DNA of 64,000 nt, from the NCBI GenBank assembly GCA_031002005.1, contig JARYHS010011408.1, positions 222,931,473-222,995,472 on the forward strand. The letters are read 5' to 3'. This document shows, piece by piece, positions 57,760-64,000 of this stretch; position 1 is the stretch's first letter; every line of letters starts with the position of its first letter. Below the pieces are notes generated by a model. The model saw nothing but the letters and a program-made list of their open reading frames with translations, did no database searches and was not told the origin of the DNA. The position numbers were made by a program, and so were the translations under genes. This stretch comes from Vandiemenella viatica. Taxonomy: Eukaryota > Arthropoda > Insecta > Orthoptera > Morabidae.

Positions 57760-58010
57760 AATAATGCCACCGAACGCCATCTAGCCGCCACCAAATGAAC
57801 TAGAAATTAAGCCCTTGGGAGATGCCGCCATCTGTGCGGGCGGTTGAGGAACTAACGGCGGCCATCTTGGTCACACCAAACGGGGGGCGGCAATCTTGAC
57901 CGGGCGGTGCGCTCGGCGGCCATCTTGGTCACACCAAACGGGGGCGGCCATGTTGTGACGTCACGCGACCGTGCTGCCACCTGGCGGTGTTTTTGAACTC
58001 TTATTATCTT
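57760..58010. promoter_or_regulatory. GC-rich block with repeated YY1/Pho-type and CRE sites
   Basis: A 29-base unit with GGCGGCCATCTTGGTCACAC is repeated at 57857 and 57914. GCCATCT or GCCATGTT occurs five times in about 180 bases, and GTGACGTCACG (CRE) lies at about 57955. GC and CpG content are far above the neighbourhood. The block abuts the inner end of the right inverted-repeat arm. Regulatory function is inference; it may be part of a transposon terminus. Confidence 0.5.
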
Positions 58011-58016
58011 CCTACT

Positions 58017-58280
58017 AAGGACAAATTTGGTGTTAGATTCTTATGTAACACGACGAGCCAACTCGAAAATAAATAATAAAAATTTTCAAAATATCGCTTG
58101 GTTCTCGAGATATACTGTCTCAAAAGAGGTGTTTTAGGTTGAAATACTGAAGAAAAACATCCCCAAAGTCAAATTTGATAATAGATTCTTATGTAACACG
58201 GCGAGAGAAATTGAAAGTAAAAATTAAAAGTTTTCGATATCTCGTTTAGTTCTCGAGATATGCTGTCTCCAAAAGTCAGA
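58017..58280. repeat. About 150-bp tandem repeat, about 2 copies (right arm)
   Basis: Inverted counterpart of 18488-18739. It has two TCTCGAGATATACTGTCTC / TCTCGAGATATGCTGTCTC units. Confidence 0.88.
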
Positions 58281-58287
58281 AGCTTAA

Positions 58288-58497
58288 ATGGGAGTAGTAT
58301 ACATTGCGATACGTGATACACGTTGTGTCACTGACATGGTGCTTATGAAATTACTAACAACTAATAATAAATTGTTTGTCCCTTCTGGTACAGGCTGCTT
58401 TCAACCTACCCACCTTTCCATTAATATTGTCGCTACTAAATCAAACGATGTAGACACACCTAAATACATACAATACAATACATTCATTTTCCATTGA
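58288..58497 (+). other. 69-codon ORF, right-arm copy
   Basis: Same frame as 18469-18260 with a single K/Q difference. No function is recognised. Confidence 0.25.
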
Positions 58498-58499
58498 TC

Positions 58500-59580
58500 C
58501 AATATAATAGACTGGCTCTGTGGGATGTGAGAAGTTGTCAATTTACAAATAAACAGTTGCATAACAAAATAATACGTACACCAGTAGATGTACAGTCATA
58601 GCATATATGGTACATTAAACAATGAAATGCATCGCGAACTACATTTCGGGCAACAACGTTTGCTTAATCACGTTTAGCAGTTCGCACAGCACAAATTATC
58701 ACAATTAATTTCATAGTACTCTTTAAGTGTAAACTGAAACTGGTGTAAAGCAAGCAGAGTACCGCATTCACTGTTTCGCGATGTACCATAAAATTGACCA
58801 TCTTAAATTAAACTTTCAACACTTGTCTACAATAAGGCTAGCTGTTCAGGTGCAAAGTAGTAACATGTGCTAATTGTCTACACTACACCAACAAATATTT
58901 TAGAACAAAATTACCCTGTAATGAATATATTTATAAGGATAGGCCCTAATGTTGCAGTTACCTATCAGACACTTCAAGAACAATAATTACAATATGACTT
59001 AATTATGAAACGTTATTCCAGGTTGTTTCCTCTCTTGTCAGTATGTGCAACCATATGCAACTCAACTTGGCATTATAGAAAACTTTTGAATATTAGAAAA
59101 TGAAATATTCTCATCAGCAGACACAGTACAAACAGACCAATGTTTAGGGCCGATTCCTATGATCGCCGCGCATGCGCAGTAGGAGACGAGATTTTATGAG
59201 GTTTCAAAGATTTAGCGTTATTTCGTCTCCATATATTCCTTCCTCCATGGGTCGTACTAACTTTGGTTAAGAAGAATTTTTGGATTTGCGACAGAGAGGT
59301 TACAAGCACTGAACTTCAGTCAGATACACATAAAAATATGAGCCAGTCCATCAATGATTTATTTTATTATAATGTGAAAATAAAATAGCATTTATTGATG
59401 TATAAATTGACGCTGTCAAAGTAATTGTATAATCTCAATTCTGAATTATTAAGAGGAAAATAAAATAAATTTTTATTTCTAAAGCAAGCTGGATTTTCTT
59501 ACAATTATGGGACGAAGAGTAAAGTTAAAACTCAATTCTCTAAATGGGCTGTAATAAATGGGAAATGATAATACACTTAT
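58500..59580. other. Arm interior, nothing recognised
   Basis: Mirror of 17200-18250. It contains the phrase TATATTCCTTCCTCCATGG at about 59231. Confidence 0.5.
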
Positions 59581-59584
59581 ATAC

Positions 59585-59795
59585 CGAGAATAGGATGAGT
59601 GATAACGCTCTAGCGTCGCATTCTAGAGGACGTGGGTTCGAATCTCCGTCCTGCCATCCAGATTTGGGTTTTCCATGGTTTCCCCAAATCACTCCAAAGA
59701 GCTTATGGCCGAATTCTTTCCCGTTCCTAGCCCCTAATAATTTCCTGCTTCGAACGACCTAGAGGTCTACGAGGTGTAAAGCCCGAAAAAAAAAA
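59585..59795 (+). mobile_element. SINE family A, internally deleted (right-arm copy)
   Basis: GGATGAGTGATAACGCTCTA, GGTTCGAATCTCCGTCC, CAAATCACTCCAAAGAGCTT and a GTAAAGCCCG poly-A tail. Shares the internal deletion with 16985-17193. Confidence 0.9.
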
Positions 59796-59915
59796 AACAA
59801 ATACAATTATGTCATGTACGTAATGTTAAAAGCGTTTTGAATTAGGGGAAGTTCATTGACACGCGTGGGCTACATAGCTGTTCATTTGAGAAATTATTGA
59901 CTGTTCACTGCCCTG

Positions 59916-60173
59916 ATGAGTCACGTATTGGTGTCGTTACACCAGCGTCCAGAAATAGCTATCGACGAGTTACGTGAGTACATGGAGAAATCTAGCAAAT
60001 GTCAGCGGAACCCACGTAAGCGACTTTCGGTGGCAGAGAGGCTGAGCGATCGCCTGTCACACCAACCTGTTGTCTTCTTAATGTCAGAGCCAGCGGGTCA
60101 TAGAGCTGCCGCAGTCACACGATCAGTTATACATTCACCTCCACTCACCGTCACGATCCGGCCCCTTACTTAG
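59916..60173 (+). other. 85-codon unrecognised frame, right-arm copy
   Basis: Reads VSLHQRPEIAIDELREYMEK, then SKCQRNPRKRLSVAERLSDR and LSHQPVVFLMSEPAGHRAAA. It is longer than the left copy. Charged and helix-prone, without a recognised domain. Confidence 0.4.
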
Positions 60174-60191
60174 GAAGTATACCTCTGTACG

Positions 60192-61678
60192 GGGTGTTTA
60201 AAAAAGTGTAAAATATTTTAGCAGGTGATAGTATGCATCAAAAAGACGAAAGTGACTAATAAACATTGGGTCGCAAACGCATACTTTCTGTGATAATAAC
60301 AGATCCGCAATGTGACGTCCGCACACAGCAATGAATGGATCAGCCCTTTGACATAAGGAATCACGCACTGTTTTGGTTGGTCCTGTATGTGATGACGTGC
60401 ATTGACGACGTACAGGACAAAGCAAGACAGTTTCAAAAAATGCGTGATTCCTTATGCCAAAGGGCTGAGTCATGCATTGCCGTAGGAGGGCGTCACATTG
60501 GGGGCCTTGTTATTATCTACATCTACATATATACTCTGCAGTTCACAAAATTGTGGGTGGCAGAGGGTGCTAAGCACCAAAGCTAATCTCTTTGCTGTGA
60601 ATTCCAATCCCGAATAATACGAGGGAAAAAACAATTCATGTATGAATCAGTGCGGCTCATTATTTCTCTAATCTTATCTTTCCTGTCATTCCGACTCAAA
60701 TAGGTTGGTGGAAGAAGTATTTCACTACACTCAAAAGTGAAAGTGGGAGTACGCATGTTTACCAATAAGTTTAAACGAAACGTGCGTCGTCTATCTACCA
60801 GAGACTCCCAGCCCAGTCTACTAATCAGTTCTGTGACGCTTTCATAAGGACTATAGCAAACGGTCACGAATCGAGCGGCTCTTTTCTGTACTTTCTCTAT
60901 ACTGTCAATCAACCCATTACGAAACGGAGCACAAATGGCACAACAGTAGTTCAAATGTGGACGCACAAGAGATTTGTACGCTATCTCCTTTGTTTGTTCA
61001 TTACAAGTTTTCAAGACTCGACGTAGGAATCGCAACCTAGAATTAGTTCTACCTACCTAATGTGTAAGTCCCATTTCATGTTCCTTTGTACTGTTACTCC
61101 CAAATATTTCATAGAATCGACCGTATCAATAATTGAACTGTTTACCTCGTATTTCTGAACAATCGGATTCTTTTTGTTAGTTATGCTCATTGTCTTGCAC
61201 TTTTTACAATTTAGTGTAAGTGGCCATTCAGCGCACCATGCCAAAATGACATCCAGATCACGCTGAATTTTTAAGCAATCGGCCGAATTCCTTACTTCCC
61301 AATAAATAACCGCGTCATCAGCAAACAATTTAAAAATGCTTTTCACTTTGTCTCCGAGATCGTTTACAAAAATTAAGAAAAGAAGTGGTCCTATTACACT
61401 TCCTTGAGGTACACCCGGTGTAACATCTAAATTAGAAGAACTTCCTCCTTCAACGACGACCGACCAGTTAGAAAATCCTTTATCCATTCACAAAGCTGAT
61501 CCGATATACCGTACGCTCGAAACTTCGCTAAAAGGCGGTTGTGTGGCACAGAGTCAAAGGCTTTCTGAAAATCTAAAAACAGAAAGTATGCGTCTGCGAC
61601 CCATCGTTTATTAGACATTTTTGTCCTTTTTTGATCAAACTATCAGCTCCTAAACTATTTTACACTTTTTTATCACCC
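60192..61678. mobile_element. Long foldback MITE, split by a LINE (right arm copy)
   Basis: GGGTGTTTAAAAAAGTG at the left end and its inverse at 61678 (CACTTTTTTATCACCC) bound the element. The palindrome at 60292-60517 and the LINE at 60518-61579 have the same arrangement as in the left arm, mirrored. Confidence 0.83.
60518..61579 (-). pseudogene. 5'-truncated LINE reverse transcriptase (right arm)
   Basis: Better preserved than the left copy. In order on the minus strand: YFLFLDFQKAFDSVPHNRLL (block A with the catalytic D), a frameshift, GVPQGSVIGPLLFLIFVNDL (block B), FADDAVIYWE (catalytic DD intact), KYLGVTVQRNMKWD, a stop, KSLVRPHLNYCCAICAPF, KVQKRAARFVTVCYSPY and FFPRIIRDWNSQQ. The 3' tail is the ATCTACATCTACAT repeat. 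Fingers, endonuclease and ORF1 are absent, so it cannot move itself. Clade CR1/L2/Jockey-like. Confidence 0.9.
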
Positions 61679-61917
61679 AAATGTTGGTTTGTGACAAAAT
61701 AGTATGGCGATTGTCGCCCATTGGATTGTAATTTAATTGGGCGTCTTCAACGTGCATTCAGTTGACATAGAGCAATTTCTAAAAACATTTGGAAACGAAG
61801 CATAAAACCTACAGATTGGAGCTTTACTCTCGCATTAAAAAAGTTATAATTCATGGTTCTTTTTGTCAACAGCATTTAAAAGTAATCTGAACAATTAGCT
61901 ACACTTCGGGATCACGG

Positions 61918-62100
61918 AACCTGGTGTGTGAGCGGTAACGCTCGGGGCTAGCATTCAGGACGCGCGGGTTCGAATCCCCGTCCATTCCCGTCCTCCAGAT
62001 TTTTGTTTTCCATGGTCGTCAGAAATTTCTCATGGCGAACGCCGGGATGGTTACTCAAAAACACCATCACCGAATTTCTTCACGTTCCAAGCCAATAAAC
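61918..62100 (+). mobile_element. SINE family A-like, diverged (right arm)
   Basis: Head GGTGTGTGAGCGGTAACGCT, B box GGTTCGAATCCCCG, then a shortened body. Counterpart of 14652-14832. Confidence 0.82.
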
Positions 62101-62345
62101 CGAGCGTGGTGGGTGAACGATTCACTTTCTGGCCTCGCTTTCGGGAGGACACGGGTTCGAATCCCCGTCCGGGCATCCAGATTTGGGCTTTCCATGGTTT
62201 CCACAAATCACTCCAGGCGAATGCCGGGATGTTTCCTTCAAAAGGCTATGGCAGAATTCCTTCCTGTTCCTTGTCCCAGTCATTTCCAGCCTCTAATGAC
62301 CACGACGTCGACAAGGCGTAAAGCCAAAATCAAAATCCAAGCCAA
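62100..62345 (+). mobile_element. SINE family A, full-length (right arm)
   Basis: CCGAGCGTGGTGGGTGAACG, GGTTCGAATCCCCGTCC, the full body, GACGTCGACAAGGCGTAAAG and A-rich tail. Counterpart of 14400-14651. Confidence 0.92.
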
Positions 62346-62349
62346 CAAC

Positions 62350-63545
62350 ATAACGCAGATAATTTTTCCTGACACTATTTCTTATTTTTTACATAAAAAA
62401 AACGTTTGCCACTTCACGAAATTTAGTTTTCTTTACACCTGCGAATTGTGAACATGCCTTTTTGAATTTATAATAAGTGAGACTGAAGAATTTACAGCTG
62501 TAATTAATGTATTTATTTATTGTAAAGCTATTCATTGTTTGAGGAATTTCTTTGGAATTTTCTATGTTTAGGATTTTATTTAAAATATGTCCCGCCAACT
62601 TCTGACATGAATATTTATCCGCCTCTGATGGTGGAAATTTTTTTGCCTCAAAGAATTAGCGATAAACGCATATAGATTGCATATACGAACTACGTTGATT
62701 GTCGTGAAGATGTTATTTTACACACCGTAGATAAAATCCTGACCTTATTTTCTGCTCTACGGTGATGCTGAGTTATACTCCGTTAAAATATTGAAAAAAT
62801 GCGATATGAACCTATCAGAGAACTGGGGGGAATCTCCGAAATAAAAGAAAATATCTAGAAACAAGTAGTTGATGACAGCTCATATTTGCCAGATTCTGTA
62901 GCAAAGGCTTGGATTGAATCCCATATCTTCCCACAATGCTATTGGAATGAGAACATTCACCGTTCATGGTAATTCGTCTGTCGCATTGGAGCCCTTAACT
63001 TGTCGGCATATTGGTCTCTTTCGGAGAAGTTGGCTCGAATAGGCCACAAATGCTTTAATCCTTTCCTTTACTTTACGTATCATACAACATACACCATAAG
63101 AGTTATCCAATATACAGCAAAGTAGATACTGATACCGACGAGTAGTTCAACCGCCAAGTGATAAAGTTTCCATTCATTTGGAGTTCACCTGTATCGTGGC
63201 TTGACATACAGTTAACGATTCATACCTAAAGTAGCGTTTCGTAACATATGACACGCTAGCGAAGGCAAAGGTATACCACAGCTTTCGAATTTCCGGAGGT
63301 GCTGCCATCGGGCATGATTTCTCACCTATAACATCCGCTGTGGCTACCATTCTGTCAATATGATAAATACGATATCATGACACCGTTTCAACGTGTAGCC
63401 CCTGCCCATAGAGTTATGACAGTGTATTTTGTTGGTTGTGGAATGATAGACAGAGTAACCGCAAATTAATAGGAGAAATTAATATTGAACCTGAGATTTT
63501 TCTATGTTTCAAAGACAATATTTATCACAAGAAATGTTTATATGA
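62350..63545. other. Arm interior without recognised element
   Basis: Mirror of 13200-14395. No feature is supported. Confidence 0.5.
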
Positions 63546-63549
63546 GTCA

Positions 63550-63815
63550 TCAATAAATCTCTTTATTTCGGCATACAAATGAAGACCTACATTCTCAATT
63601 ATCTGCTTCATACTATAATCGTCTTCTTCCTTTACAAATCCATCTAAAACTGTTCTCTCCACTTACAAATTAACCATTCCCCCATACCTCAATAAGTAAC
63701 GCACCTTCCTGTCTTTTCTTTCTGTGAGAGTCTTCACAAACTTTTTCGCTCACGCGTCATTTCTGAAAACCTCCATTTTATACTTGACCCTTCCACTTAA
63801 TTTAAGAAAGATTGA
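63550..63815 (-). mobile_element. RTE/BovB-like LINE C-terminal fragment (right arm)
   Basis: Inverted counterpart of 12935-13185, with GAAGCAGATAATTGAGAATG on the minus strand. Dead fragment. Confidence 0.75.
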
Positions 63816-63849
63816 TTTCGGATATATTTTTTAACTAAAAAATCACGTG

Positions 63850-64000
63850 ATTGGTGAGTGGTAACGCTGTGACCTTGGATTCAGATGGATGCAGGTTCGA
63901 ATCATCATCCGACCATCCAGATTTTGTTTTCCCATGGGTTCCCATAATGATGGTTGCTTCAGAAGCCCATGGCAGAATTCCTTACCGTTCTTTGTCCCCC
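63850..64000 (+). mobile_element. SINE family A, diverged, cut by window end
   Basis: GGTGAGTGGTAACGCTGTGA, B box GGTTCGAATCATC, CCATCCAGATTTTG and CATGGCAGAATTCC. Mirror of 12660-12893. Confidence 0.87.

Larger units (their letters stand above)
58017..64000 (-). repeat. Right arm of 6 kb inverted repeat (cut by window end)
   Basis: Reverse-complement counterpart of 12738-18739 with the same nested SINEs, foldback/LINE composite and small frames in mirror order. Homology begins at AAGGACAAATTTGGTG and runs to the last base of the window, so the true arm may be longer. In the host gene's transcript sense it lies 5' of the 24016-24176 exon. Confidence 0.93.

Noticed and set aside
58288..58497. 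Conserved small protein gene in both arms
   Set aside because: The arms are about 95% identical throughout, so preservation of one 69-codon frame is not evidence of selection.

Overview
This is eukaryotic, intron-rich DNA from an insect with a very large, repeat-loaded genome. The tRNA-derived SINEs, their tail types, the non-LTR retrotransposon ends and the very long introns suggest Orthoptera or a related polyneopteran; that is inference from repeat style. No bacterial features (operons, Shine-Dalgarno sites, CRISPR arrays) are present.

One host gene is supported. Four coding exons on the minus strand, in transcript order 24176-24016, 21666-21445, 4630-4383 and 847-678, have good splice sites and compatible phases. 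They encode one Fn3 domain, one complete I-set Ig domain and the start of another Ig domain. The product is a giant muscle protein of the titin/twitchin/obscurin (Unc-89) class. The gene continues off the left edge, and its 5' part lies upstream of 24176, probably beyond the window. The introns are about 2.3 kb, 16.8 kb and 3.5 kb.

Everything else looks like intron or flanking DNA filled with transposons. From left to right: an AT-rich minisatellite (148-545); a TIR transposon of unclear family (1036-2733); non-LTR retrotransposon fragments (3.1, 8.5-9.3, 19.9, 24.5-25.4, 33.8, 39.4-41.5, 46.7-47.2, 49.2-49.8, 55.5 and 56.7-57.0 kb); a Penelope-like element with a GIY-YIG domain and a hammerhead-like motif (30.0-31.4 kb); long foldback MITEs (15.1-16.6, 36.3, 41.6-42.2 and 60.2-61.7 kb); a decayed hAT transposon carrying a satellite block and a Tc1/mariner-type MITE (42.65-45.29 kb); and about 20 copies or fragments of tRNA-derived SINEs from at least two families, some with clear target-site duplications. 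An exact 1000-base N gap is at 53770-54769.

The most striking large-scale structure is a pair of about 6 kb inverted repeats: 12738-18739 and 58017-64000, the latter cut by the window end. They look roughly 95% identical in the stretches compared and hold the same nested elements in the same order. They flank about 39 kb that contains two of the host exons. The host pre-mRNA could therefore fold into a very long double-stranded stem around these exons.
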